NCBI RefSeq assembly: GCF_000611645.1
Contig: NW_014012654.1
Location: 7,069-18,542 of the forward strand
Source of the DNA: Monoraphidium neglectum
Taxonomy: Eukaryota > Chlorophyta > Chlorophyceae > Sphaeropleales > Selenastraceae
DNA length: 11,474 nucleotides
Direction of reading: 5' to 3'
The position numbers and the translations under genes were made by a program. Positions 1 through 8,604 of this stretch are shown piece after piece. The notes under the pieces were generated by a model, which saw only the letters and a program-made list of their open reading frames with translations, was not told where the DNA came from and did no database searches. Each line of letters begins with the position of its first letter. The stretch's first letter is position 1.

Positions 1-36
1 GGGGGGGGGGGGGGGGGGGGCGCGCGCGCGCTCGCG
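1..36. repeat. G20 homopolymer followed by CG repeats
   Basis: Twenty G are followed directly by five CG dinucleotides and more GC-only sequence. A pure homopolymer exactly at the window start is most simply a contig edge or an assembly/sequencing artefact, although G runs do occur elsewhere here (for example near 1895). It matters because the upstream part of the transposase gene seems to be missing here. Confidence 0.6.
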
Positions 37-149
37 CCGTGCATGCACATATTAGCGAGCCGCGTGCGCCCACGCGGGAGGAAGGGACCAGCAGAAAGGC
101 TATGTGGCGCTCGCCTTACTGCGCCGCCTTTTTTTATTGCACCTCGCAG

Positions 150-2600
150 GCAAGCAGGATTTCAACATGGCCGAGGATGTGTGCTGCAACGGGTGCGGCG
201 TGCGCCGCAAACAGGACGCATGCGACCTGATCCACGGTGGCTACTGGCCCATGACCCCCAAACAGCCCACGACGTATCTTTGCGTGCGCATGATGGAGGC
301 TTGGGGTGCGTGGGAGACGACCGCTCCTCAGCTTGCAGCTGGCGCCTTTCCACGCGGCATCAACGGGCTGTCGAAGCGGTTTGGCGGCGACGGCAGCTTG
401 AAGGTGGGTGGTTGGGTTGTTTGATGGGTGAGTGTTGGGTGTGATGCGCAGTGTGGGGGTCAGGGGCTTAGTGCGGAAGAGGGGTGGGGGTGGCTGGGTT
501 TGGAGGTTGGGGCGCCATGGCTGTTTTTGCCCACAACTCATTTATACTCACAAAGCAACCAAACTCATGCCCAATCAAACCAGGACGAGGTGGTCAAATC
601 CACATGGTTTCGCGAGGCGCTCAGCCAGTGGCGCCGCGCACAGCAGGACATCAGCTACCACATTCAGGACATCGACGATGCCCAGTGCCGGGCATGTGGC
701 CAGCGGCCTCACTCGGTACACGTGAATGGCAACATGAAGCTGGGCACCAACGAGCTTAAGCGCCAGCCGGGAAACTGGCTGCCCATCATCAGCGGTGACC
801 GGGAATACGCCAACACGCCTGCGGTACTGCAGCACCTGCAGTGGCTGGACCTGGCCCTGGGGAAGGTGCGCGGGATCAACAGGGGATCAAAAGGGCGTGC
901 GGCTTAGTGCAAGCTTGATCTGCTGCTCTTTGCACCACCCTCAAACCATCAATTGGATGCAATTTCTCGCAGGACGCGGCGGACCGCCGCTGCAGGGGCC
1001 TGTGGGCGGCAGCGGGTGACAGCATGGCCAACCCTGGCGGCCATTTTGTCACGGGGTGTGTTTACGGTGAGGTGTCTCGCGCGCCCCACCTTCAGGGGCT
1101 TGTGCCGTCCGCTGAGCAGATGTTGCACATTGCAGCACAACTCTGACCTCCACCCCGCCCCCCTCCTGCGATTTGCAATAACAGGGGTGTGCCGCCACAC
1201 GTGCGCGCTGTGTGCCGCCAACATGGTACAGTCAGGCGAGCGGTATGGTTACATCCACTACCTGCTGCTGCACAAGCTGTGGCCCAGCGGCGTGGACTTT
1301 GTGTTCTGGGACATCGCCTGCAAGGGCAAGCCGTGCGCTGACCAGGCCAACCGCGTCATCATGGCGAGCATGTCTCCCAGGCGCTGTCCTTGGAGGTCCG
1401 GCAGGTGTATGACGCCGCGACGCGCACGGCGATCATCCTACCGCACGCGCATGCGCAGCTGCACCGGTGGACGTGCAAGGTGAGGCAAAGTGCGCGCCAA
1501 GACGATCGGGCGATTGGGGATCTGCGGCACATGGGTAGGGGTCTGCAGCGGGCCGCACGAGCAAGCAGTGGTGAGACAGTGGCGAGCATGCACTCCTGCG
1601 CGTGCCATGACTGCGCTCAACCACACATACGCCACAGATCCTACACGGCCCCCTGTGGACGTTGGGTGCTGGGGCGGGCACGGGCGAGGACGGCGAGCAC
1701 TACTTTGCCATGGAGTCCCGCCGTAAGCAGGTCGTCAACAGCGTGACAGCGGAGAGCAGCACAGACCTGCTGCAGCAGACGCTCTTTGTGCACAACCGAG
1801 GACACAACGAGCACATGGCCGAGGACCTGAGGAAGAGGTGCGGAGCACGGCTGCTGGGTTTCCACGTGATTCCTTGCGCACACGAGATGCTTTTGGGGGG
1901 GGGGGCGGTGTGCATGCAATGCACCACCCTTGAGGGCAACGGTGGTGCTCTTTCAACTGCCCTCCCCCCTGGCTGGCCCCACCCTAGGCTGCGGCGCACC
2001 GCAGCCGCCCACGACGAGGCCAGGGCAAGCCTTCGGATCATCACGTCCTCAGACCCATCAAGCAGCGCCTAGGCAACATGGCGTCCGATGCAGGTGAGGA
2101 TACGGTCATCGCGCCCGTGGCCGACGCAGTCAAGGCAGCAGCGCAACGTGGGTGGCAGGCAGGGCGCCATGCCAGTGGTGCTGGGTGATCTGCATGCAGG
2201 TGGTGGCGTGGTTTCCGGAGCCAGCGTGCTGTTGGTGAGCCACATCCCCACTATGGCAATCCGCACACTGCAGGAATCCAAGAGCGGGGGGACCACAAGG
2301 GGATGAGCACAGTCGCCGAGTTCGCTAAGACGCACTACGAGCTGCAGACCGCGCAAGCTGCCCGCAACTTCCAGCTGGTGACGTGCGCTCCCTCGGACGG
2401 TAGCAACGCCCTGCAGCACATGACCCCTGAGGCGGCTGCCGCCCTCTGTGGCCAGGATGTGGCGGAAGTCATGGCTGTCATGCAGCGTGCGGCTGATTCT
2501 GTCGAGGGCCTCCAGCGGCGGTGAGCCAGGGTTGTTTGGGGGGGGGTGAGCATATGTTGACTGTATTCGGCTGATGTATATTGATGCACTTAGTGTCTGG

Positions 2601-2654
<54 letters not shown>

Positions 2655-3736
2655 GCGTATGTGTGTGTGTGCGTGTGTATGTGTGTGTGTGTGTGTGTGT
2701 GTGCGCGTGTGTGCTCACGCGCGTGCGCATGCGCAGGCACGCTGCATGTGTGCATGCATGTGCGCGCGCGCACGCCCTGCATCTCAGCAACGCAGCATGT
2801 GCACTCGCCAACCGCAGGCATACAGACCTTTCTGCCAAGCTGCACGCCAATGGCTTGTGGCGATTGGAACCCAGCGGGGCTGAGGGTCACCTGGGGGACG
2901 GCGTGCGGGAGCTGATTGACCGCCACGTCATCATGCAGCAGCAGGAGATCGAGGGGTGGTCCTGAGTATCACGGACTTCACGGGCCGGCTCGCCAACAGC
3001 GTTGGTGAGAATGGTCAACGACGAGGGGATCGGTATCGGATGGGCCGCATGGCGGCCAGTCGCGCATACGTGCACGCATGCGCAGCTACAATGCAATCCG
3101 CTCAAAGCCTCCCCCCGGCCCCCCCTCCTCCCACCTCCCTCCTCCTCAATGTGATGCCGCAGACACTGCAAAGCGCAAGACCAAGTTCAAGCAGCAGCTG
3201 ACCAGTTACAAGAAGAAGCTGGAATCTGTAGTAGAGTCTTACAACAAGCTGTGCGCTTCGGGCACTTTCCTGCGCAGGCCGGCGGACAGCGCGGCAATCA
3301 TCGCCGCAGCCGGGGCGTGCATCACGCGCGTGCACCAGCAGCCCGCCACGAGCAGCGCCTGCCGGCCCTCCGCGGGCAGTGCCACCGGCGCGCCGCCGCA
3401 GCCGCCGGGCAGCGAGTTCCCCTGGGTGGACGAGTATGGCCCCAACGAGGCACCCGATGCAGCATTCAGGGGGCTGGGGTTCAAGGAGGCGATGCGTGTT
3501 GCGGATGCATGGCAGCGGAGGCGGCGGCTGGCAGAAGAGCAAATCCTGCTCAAGCGGGAAATGTACCAAACGCACGCCTCTTGCACCGCCAGCTTGGCCA
3601 CTGTGCGGGCACGCCGCAGCGCTCTGGCGACCCAGTGCGCCACCCAGCAAGGCGGGGCCACCGGCTCGCCACCAGCTGGTGTGGGCGTGCTGCAGCTCTC
3701 CGGCGCAGCTGCGGCGTTGTCTAGTGCTGGTGTGCT

Positions 3737-3776
<40 letters not shown>

Positions 3777-3932
3777 TACCGGCTGGCCCGCGTGACGCAG
3801 CTCACGGCACGCGGTATGCTGGCTTTGCTGGCTGAGGCCGAGGTGTACCACCAGCGCCTTGCCGACCAGGCGGGCCACGTGGGCGATGGGATTTTGCGGG
3901 AGGGCCGGCGGCTTGCAGCCGTGAGGGAGTAG
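150..3932 (+). CDS. KDZ-superfamily transposase, 5' partial, nine exons, two apparent frameshifts
   Basis: Cut-and-paste transposase with an RNase H-like catalytic fold. Exons: 150-403, 584-865, 973-1066, 1185-1479, 1638-1837, 2053-2093, 2274-2520, 2818-3004, 3163-3932. Every junction is GT-AG and reading phase is kept across all eight introns. Visible features in order: a Cys cluster (CCNGCG) followed by [13 protein letters not shown], like the KDZ cysteine-cluster region; CRACG then VNGNMKL, where the family usually has DGN; GVCRH and [16 protein letters not shown], with a candidate catalytic Asp codon at 1310-1312; GEDGEHYFA at 1686-1706, with a candidate catalytic Glu; and a Lys/Arg-rich, probably coiled-coil C-terminus with a Gly13 run. 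The first exon opens after a strong acceptor (T run ending in CGCAG at 149), so the N-terminus probably lies upstream, although ATG 167 has good context. The frame breaks near 1365 and 2953 each need one extra base. About 790 codons are visible. Family assignment is firm; activity is doubtful. Confidence 0.85.
404..583 (+). other. Intron 1 of the KDZ transposase gene
   Basis: The donor AAG|GTGGGT follows exon 1 and the acceptor AAACCAG precedes GACGAGGTGG. Removing 180 nt joins two phase-0 exons. The intron is G/T-rich at its 5' side and contains stops in the transposase frame, the first at 422-424. The remaining introns of this gene are 866-972, 1067-1184, 1480-1637, 1838-2052, 2094-2273, 2521-2817 and 3005-3162. 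Confidence 0.75.
2602..2773. repeat. (TG)n microsatellite grading into CG/CA repeats
   Basis: A long alternating TG tract, interrupted by CG and TA steps, runs to about 2715 and is followed by GCGCGCGC and GCATGCATG blocks. It lies wholly inside intron 7 of the transposase gene (2521-2817). Alternating purine-pyrimidine tracts of this type can adopt Z-DNA. The long translations across it on both strands (Cys-Val or Thr-His runs) are not genes. Confidence 0.95.
3738..3776 (+). repeat. (GGC)13 trinucleotide run coding Gly13
   Basis: Thirteen GGC codons lie in the last exon of the transposase gene, between Ala/Ser-rich sequence and the coding segment [13 protein letters not shown]. This is a length-variable homopeptide typical of GC-rich algal genes and probably a flexible linker. 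It keeps the reading frame open. Confidence 0.95.
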
Positions 3933-3998
3933 CAGCAGCGAGAGCATTTTTCACTAGCATTCAAATGTTGCTTTATTATATGAAGACCCAGTGAACAG

Positions 3999-4003
3999 TG
4001 TAA
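3999..4003 (+). terminator. TGTAA polyadenylation signal of the transposase gene
   Basis: TGTAA sits 67 nt after the TAG stop at 3930-3932. TGTAA is the usual chlorophyte polyadenylation signal, normally about 10-20 nt before the cleavage site, which would put the mRNA end near 4015-4025. That is just where the first tandem repeat begins. Confidence 0.6.
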
Positions 4004-4018
4004 CCGTTCGCGCCAACA

Positions 4019-4330
4019 ATGTCTTCCACACCACCCACCTAGCTGCCAGCTGTCCCCAAGACTGCCTTGCCTCCAACTTGAGCTGCACAGACGGTGTAGG
4101 GGCAACACATACAACCTCCCAGCAAAGTTTCAGGCCGTTTGGTGAGGGTCAGCTTCAGCCCTGTTCAGAACCTGTGGGCGTTCAAGCGGGGGGCCGTGGG
4201 GCGTGCCACACCGCACACCCAGCTGCCAGCTGTCCCCAAGACTGCCTTGCTTCCAAGTTGAGCTGCACAGATGGTGTAGGGGCATCACACACAAGCCCCC
4301 AGCAAAGTTTGAGGCTGTTTGGTGAATGGC
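4019..4330. repeat. Two direct repeat copies, 180-nt period
   Basis: The segments 4019-4150 and 4199-4330 align without gaps at an offset of 180 nt. The best-conserved cores are AGCTGCCAGCTGTCCCCAAG at 4041 and 4221, GAGCTGCACAGA at 4080 and 4260, and CAGCAAAGTTT at 4120 and 4300. By eye most positions in the 130-nt unit match; the spacer (about 48 nt) is less similar. The block starts at the expected 3' end of the transposase transcript, so it may be a subterminal repeat of the transposon or an independent minisatellite. I saw no inverted copy of the core elsewhere in the window. Confidence 0.85.
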
Positions 4331-4364
4331 AGGGGGCGGACGCCCGCAGCAGCGGCGACGCCCC

Positions 4365-4520
4365 ACGCTGGGAGCGGCGCTCAACTTACGCGCGCCATGT
4401 GCGGGGGCTTCAAGCGGCACCGCGCTGCGCCGTAAGCGCCTGTCAAGCTTTGCAACGGCGCCGGCGCCGCACCGTGAGCGGCGCTCAACATATGCGCGCC
4501 GCGTGTGGGTTTGAGGGCAT
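4365..4520. repeat. Two direct repeat copies, 104-nt offset, with a short stem
   Basis: GAGCGGCGCTCAAC begins at 4372 and again at 4476, and similarity continues through TACGCGCGCC / TATGCGCGCC and TGTGCGGG / GTGTGGG. The GAGC...GCTC ends of the core can pair as a small stem. The intervening sequence is GC-rich with NNGCGCC palindromes. This is a second repeat family, immediately after the 180-nt repeats. Confidence 0.7.
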
Positions 4521-5296
4521 TTAGCCGTGGCCTATCACTATTTGGTCAATACACAAATGGTGTTACACATCCCTGTAGTCTCTCATGCAGCACACGTGGT
4601 TATAAATGTTGGCCGCGCCTCAATCCAGGCCCTGGTCATGGACGTGATGTCCCAGGTCTGAGAGGCCTCAACACAGGTAGGGGCACCGAGTGACATGAGC
4701 GGGTACAACCGCGACCTTATTTGTAACTGACCACCACGACACGCGCCGTGGGCGACCTCAGGTCACGAATCGGGACGGTTGAACTCGGACCGATGAACGA
4801 CGGAAGGGGCTGGCAAAAGTGACGAAGCAGCCAACGGTGCCTGCCCCGACGCAAATAAAAATCGGAAATATGAACCTTGGAACCGTGGGTGCAAGTCCTG
4901 CCGACCGCTCCCTGTCAGCACCAGACAGCCAGGCAGGATCACACCGAAATCCCCGACGCACCCGACCACATCACAGCCCAGAGCGGCCCTTCCCCTCCTT
5001 CTCCCATCCCCGTACCCCCGCCCCTCCCCCTTTACGACCCTCAAGGACTCCCACCGCACCGGCGAGCCAATCCCTCGCATTGCCGCGCTGCGCCTGGCCC
5101 CAAGCGTGGGGCCTTGTATTTCGCCCCCCCCCCCTCCCTCCCTGTGATACGGACGGCGTCTTGCAATGCAAAGGTTCCTACGCTCTCAAGGGAATCGATC
5201 AAACCCAAAACATCAGTTTAAGACTGGCTAGAACTTGCGGAAGGCGGGCAAGTTTGCCCTGGGTTGTTCAGCACGCCCCCCTGTCAGCACGGCAAG
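4521..5296. other. Intergenic region between two convergent genes
   Basis: No gene is supported here. The stretch contains a TGTAA on the + strand near 4722, a short A/T-rich segment with CAAATAAAAATC around 4852, and C-rich tracts including a C run near 5127. An open + frame starting at 4819 runs into the antisense of the zinc-ribbon gene and has the Pro/Arg/His-rich composition of random GC-rich sequence. It lies beyond the 3' ends of both flanking genes. Confidence 0.6.
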
Positions 5297-5301
5297 TTAC
5301 A
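5297..5301 (-). terminator. TGTAA polyadenylation signal of the zinc-ribbon gene
   Basis: TTACA on the + strand reads TGTAA on the - strand, about 195 nt after the TGA stop at 5499-5497. This would give a 3' UTR of roughly 210 nt that includes the CA/GT repeat tract. It is the nearest TGTAA I found downstream of that stop. Confidence 0.45.
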
Positions 5302-5352
5302 CACCAGCCATTCATTGCATGCTCCCAAACCAAAACAAGGGGCTACAGGAAT

Positions 5353-5420
5353 CACACACCCACACACACGCCTGCACACAAACTCAAACACACACACACA
5401 TACACACACACCCCCCACAC
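5353..5420. repeat. (CA)n-rich tract
   Basis: Repeated CACACA blocks, interrupted by CACGC, AACTCAAA and TA steps, end in a C run. The tract falls in the predicted 3' UTR of the - strand gene, where the mRNA would carry a GU-rich repeat. Confidence 0.85.
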
Positions 5421-5496
5421 GGGGGCCCCACGCCAACCCACTCGCACAACGGCAACACGGAGATTCAGCAGGGCCACGAGCAGGGTCTTTCAACTG

Positions 5497-8400
5497 TCAA
5501 TATTGCAGGCCATGGTAAAAGGGCGCCACTCCCGCCGCCATGTGCTGCGCCTCCTGCCCTTGCCCCAGCAGCCCTGGCCCCAGCACCTCCAGCAACCCTG
5601 GCCCCAGCGGCCCCCCCAGCAAGCGAAGCATCTGCTGCTGCGCTGCCGCCGCTGCCGCCGCCGCTGCCGCCGCCGCTGCCGCCGCCGCTGCCGCCGCCGC
5701 TGCCAGAGGCTCGTGCGCCGCCAGCTGGTTGGCAGCGAAGTCGGGCGCGCCCTCCGGCAGGGGGTTGCGCGCGGGTGCCAGGCTGGCGTAGTCAATCGCG
5801 CCCCCCTGTGGCGTTGGTGGGCCCGCAAGGTTGGCCAGGTGGCAGTGTGGCATCTTGGAGGCGACGGCTGAATACCAGAGCAGACTACTTGGTGCGCGGC
5901 GCATGCACGTGATTGCGGGGCCAGTGCAGCCGGTTGGCCAAACAAGCCAAGGATTGCCCTACAGCCCTGCACCCCGGCCGTGGAACATAGCACTAGCCCC
6001 AAAATCCCCGCGCCTCGCCCTGCAGGCCGGGAGGCGCGTTGAGGCACACGGGGCCCGCGCGCACGCGCCCAGCACACAAGCAAACATTCCGCAATGCACA
6101 ATATGGAAGCCGACCGGCCTCAATGAAGCGCTGCGTCTGGGGCGCGCGCCCGCCTGGGCCTGCGCCACTTGCGTGGCGTGCGCGGGGTGCCCGAGCGCCG
6201 GCACCGCGCGCGAGCGCCACCACAGGCAAGGTCGTGGCCGCTTTCTTATAGTAGTGGGCGCCTCGGAGTGTAACCCAAGCTCGCAAACGCCTCGTGCAAG
6301 CAAGGCTACAGAACTAGCAGCTGCCAACTCACCAGGTACTGCTGCTGCAGCTGCTGCCACTGCACATCCTGGGACGACTGCTGCTGCTGCTGCTGCTGCT
6401 GCACCACCTGGAGCATCTGCTGCTGCTGCTGCTGCATTGCCGCAGCCGCCTGCGAGTCCTGCGTCGTTGGTGGGGCCGTAGGGTTGGCAAGGTGGCATGT
6501 TGGGGCAATGTTGTAAACCACAGCAAAACGTTTGATGCGCGCCTGTTGGTCATGAGCACGGGCCCAGTGCCGCCGGGTGGCAAGAACACATGCCATGTCA
6601 ACTGCAAACCGTGACCAAGGATCACCCCAGCCGCGGCCCCTAGCACTGAGCGGCAGTGAAAGCCGGGCGCAGTGGGGTCCGACGACTCTCGCAAGCAACC
6701 ACGCGCCCAGTGCAAGACAAGCAGCTCCTGACTCACCTGATGCTGCTGCTGTACCAGCTGCTGCTGCCCTGCTGCAACAGCTGGCTGCTGCACCGCCAGC
6801 AGGTTGGCGTTGTCGGCGCCCCCCAGTACAAGCTCCTGCAGCGTGGATGGGGCCGGATGGAGGCAAGGTTGCATGTAGCAGCACAGAATGCGAATGGGGA
6901 TGTGCTCAAGGCAGCCGCCCCCGCACAGCAACACATAAATCTGAAGTCACGCCATGTTCATCGCCGACCATGCTCATTAGCCAAGTGTGGACCTCAACAT
7001 CCCAACCTAGCCTACCGGTTGTCCGTGCTGCACCAGATGCGATGGAGCAGGGCCTGGCAGCTGCAGCGCCGCGCCGCCCTCTGCATGCGCCGCAAGCGCG
7101 TCGACGATGGCGTTGGCATGGATGATGCCCACACCATCCACTTTGGCCAGGGCCTTGCGCACCTGCTCCGCACCGTCTAGCTGCAGCGTGCGGAGCAGGG
7201 CCGTGGGAGTGTAGTTTTGCGCCATCAGCGCCTGCTTGGCCACCTCGCTGAGCGCCACCCCAGCCCAGACGCCCCAATCCGGCAGCTCCGGCAGCCGTTC
7301 CGGCTGCGCGCCCTGGAACGCCGCACCGCCGCCTGCAGCGCCGCGGCCCACGTCCTCCCCCAAACCCTTGGTGCGGTGCCCCATGACGCGCTCCTTGATG
7401 ACTGTGGCGGAGGCCAGGAACTTGGCCATGTACGCAGAGTTGACGCCGATCACGGACACGTAGCTGTATGGCGAGTCGCCCTGGACATCGATGGGCTGGG
7501 CCAGGGCCATCACACCCCTCGTCACCAACTGCTCGGCAGAGTAGGGCTGCTTGTGGTGCTTCATGCGCTTGGACACCACGCCTCCGCCTACCACGGTGAG
7601 CTCAAGCCCGTCCTGGCGCATCTGCATGATAAACTGAGGAATTGCCCAATGGCGGCGGCAAAGGGAGAGGCCACATTCCAGGTGTTCCCACAAAGCTCAA
7701 GGGAAGCCCACCACCATTTGCGGCCATGAGGGGCGTGCGCGCAGTTCTGCTGCATGCGGCTGATCGCCGCCACGACAGTGGCACCCCACTACCCACCGCG
7801 CTGCTTTTGCGCAGCACAGCTGTGGCAAGCACTGGCGGCGGTGCCGCTGCGCCGCCGTTGGGGGCGTGCAACTCGCTGAGCCACGGCTGGATGAGCTTGC
7901 GCGTGTACAGATGGCAGGGCTTTCATAAAATGCAGCCGATGGCCCAGCCATGGTTTGCTGAGCTGATGAGCACTTGCCCAGACGGCACACAGGGGGCCCC
8001 TACACCCCTGCACGAGCTTTGAGCCCACCTCCTCCATCTTCTTGATGGTTGAGGTGACGTCCAGATCTCGCCGGGGACGGACCTCCTCGCAGCGCTCCTC
8101 CTTGCGCCTCTTCCCCAAACGGGTGTTGCTGGACAGGTGCTGGTGGCCGCAGTCGCACTTGCGCTTGGCAGCTGGGAGCTCCTTTTGGCACTCCGGGCAC
8201 GTGCGTTTGCCAATAGCTGGGATGCGACCGCTACCGCGGCGGCGACCGCTACCGCGGCGGCGACCGCGACCACCGCGGCGGCGGTGCATGGCACCTGATT
8301 GGGAGGTTTGATCAGGTTTGGGGCAGGACATTTGTGCACCGAACGGCGCACGGAGCAAGCCAGATCATGCGTTCAAATGACTGCACACGCCAGCTGCGTT

Positions 8401-8604
8401 TGCGACACTCTTGGCCCCCTGCAGCAGCTGGACGTGCCGGAATCTGGTTTAGAAACAAAGGATCATAATCCACACACCGCACTGGTCCCCATCGCTGCTG
8501 GGGCTGGTGGTGTTGGTGGCGTGGCTGCCCTCCTGATCCGAAGCGGCGCCACGGGCGATCAGGGCGCCCGCAGCTGCTCCATCCTCGCCATCGCAGTCGT
8601 CCAT
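5497..8604 (-). CDS. Zinc-ribbon protein with modular Gln/Ala-rich C-terminus, eight exons, function unknown
   Basis: Exons in transcript order: 8604-8478, 8294-8029, 7919-7797, 7759-7715, 7633-7016, 6835-6737, 6458-6333, 5805-5497. All introns are GT-AG and phases agree throughout, giving 570 residues and a TGA stop. Residues 1-42 are acidic and Ser/Gly-rich. Residues 47-66 are Arg/Gly repeats. Residues 75-91 hold Cys75, Cys78, Cys89 and Cys91 in CPEC...CDC, resembling the UPF0547/C16orf87 zinc ribbon, and a basic GKRRKEER segment follows at 103-110. Residues 188-393, in one long exon, form the main unrecognised domain; ALAKVDGVGIIHANAIVDAL near 348-367 resembles a helix-hairpin-helix. Residues 394-570 are three related modules with Gln runs and about 22 consecutive Ala. 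Nucleic-acid binding is inferred from the ribbon, the Arg/Gly stretch and the hairpin-like motif. The start is uncertain: ATG 8604 has AACAATGG context, but an unspliced ATG at about 8331 would also enter exon 2 in frame. Confidence 0.6.
5641..5705 (-). repeat. GCC/GCT repeat coding a long Ala run
   Basis: The + strand is GCCGCCGCCGCT-like with an imperfect 12-nt higher-order period. On the - strand it codes about 22 consecutive Ala in the last exon of the zinc-ribbon gene, directly before QQQMLRLL. Confidence 0.9.
5806..6876 (-). repeat. Duplicated intron-exon modules
   Basis: Three consecutive introns end in related sequence: the last 41 nt of intron 5 (6876-6836), 42 nt of intron 6 (6500-6459) and 50 nt of intron 7 (5855-5806) share ATGC(C/A)AC, CTTGC, GGCCCA/GGCCCC, a C/A-rich run and a final CAG. 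Introns 6 and 7 are alignable over their last 111 and 121 nt, and both begin GTGAGT followed by AGCTGCT. The exons are related as well: exon 6 GGADNANLLA matches exon 8 GGAIDYASLA, and exon 7 QQQML matches exon 8 QQQML. Length differences of 1 and 8 nt between the shared intron ends argue that these parts are not translated. Confidence 0.7.
6333..6458 (-). repeat. CAG-rich exon coding two Gln runs
   Basis: Exon 7 of the zinc-ribbon gene is mostly CAG codons, seen as CTG on the + strand. It codes Gln6 and Gln8 runs separated by MLQVV, then SSQDVQW and a further Gln-rich end. The end of this exon and the start of the next intron resemble those of exon 6. Confidence 0.85.

Larger units (their letters stand above)
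1..4330 (+). mobile_element. KDZ-superfamily DNA transposon remnant, boundaries unknown
   Basis: The element is inferred from the KDZ-type transposase gene at 150-3932 and the repeat block just behind it. I could not find terminal inverted repeats or a target-site duplication; the left end is outside the window, and the right end given is only the end of the first tandem repeat. KDZ elements (Kyakuja, Dileera, Zisupton) are known from fungi, chlorophytes and fish, so an algal copy is expected. If the convergent zinc-ribbon gene is a passenger, the element could reach beyond 8600. Confidence 0.5.

Noticed and set aside
2069..2926. 285-codon open frame on the - strand
   Set aside because: Much of it is the translation of the CA/TG repeat (Thr-His runs), and the rest is antisense to transposase exons 7 and 8, which have consistent splice phases.
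3102..3947. 281-codon open frame on the - strand
   Set aside because: It is antisense to the last transposase exon; its long Ala run is the complement of the Gly13 repeat. GC-rich codon usage keeps the opposite strand open.
4019..4520. Repeat cluster considered as a CRISPR array
   Set aside because: There are only two copies of each unit, the units are long and diverged with no regular spacers, and the genome is eukaryotic.
4885..4912. GGTGCAAGTCC, resembling a tRNA B box
   Set aside because: No A box, acceptor stem or cloverleaf could be drawn around it on either strand.
4819..5871. 350-codon open frame on the + strand
   Set aside because: It has Pro/Arg/His-rich low-complexity composition, crosses the CA tract and the GCC repeat, and lies antisense to the last exon of the - strand gene.
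6306..6934. Open frames on the - strand reading through from exon 6 into exon 7
   Set aside because: They pass a good GTGAGT donor and reach exon 7 in a frame giving Ser/Arg runs instead of the Gln frame that ends at the next GTGAGT donor. The related intron ends differ in length by amounts not divisible by three.
150..8604. TET/JBP dioxygenase gene associated with the KDZ element
   Set aside because: Such associations are known in fungi and algae, so I looked for the HxD and downstream H/R iron-binding and 2-oxoglutarate motifs in both genes. I found none.
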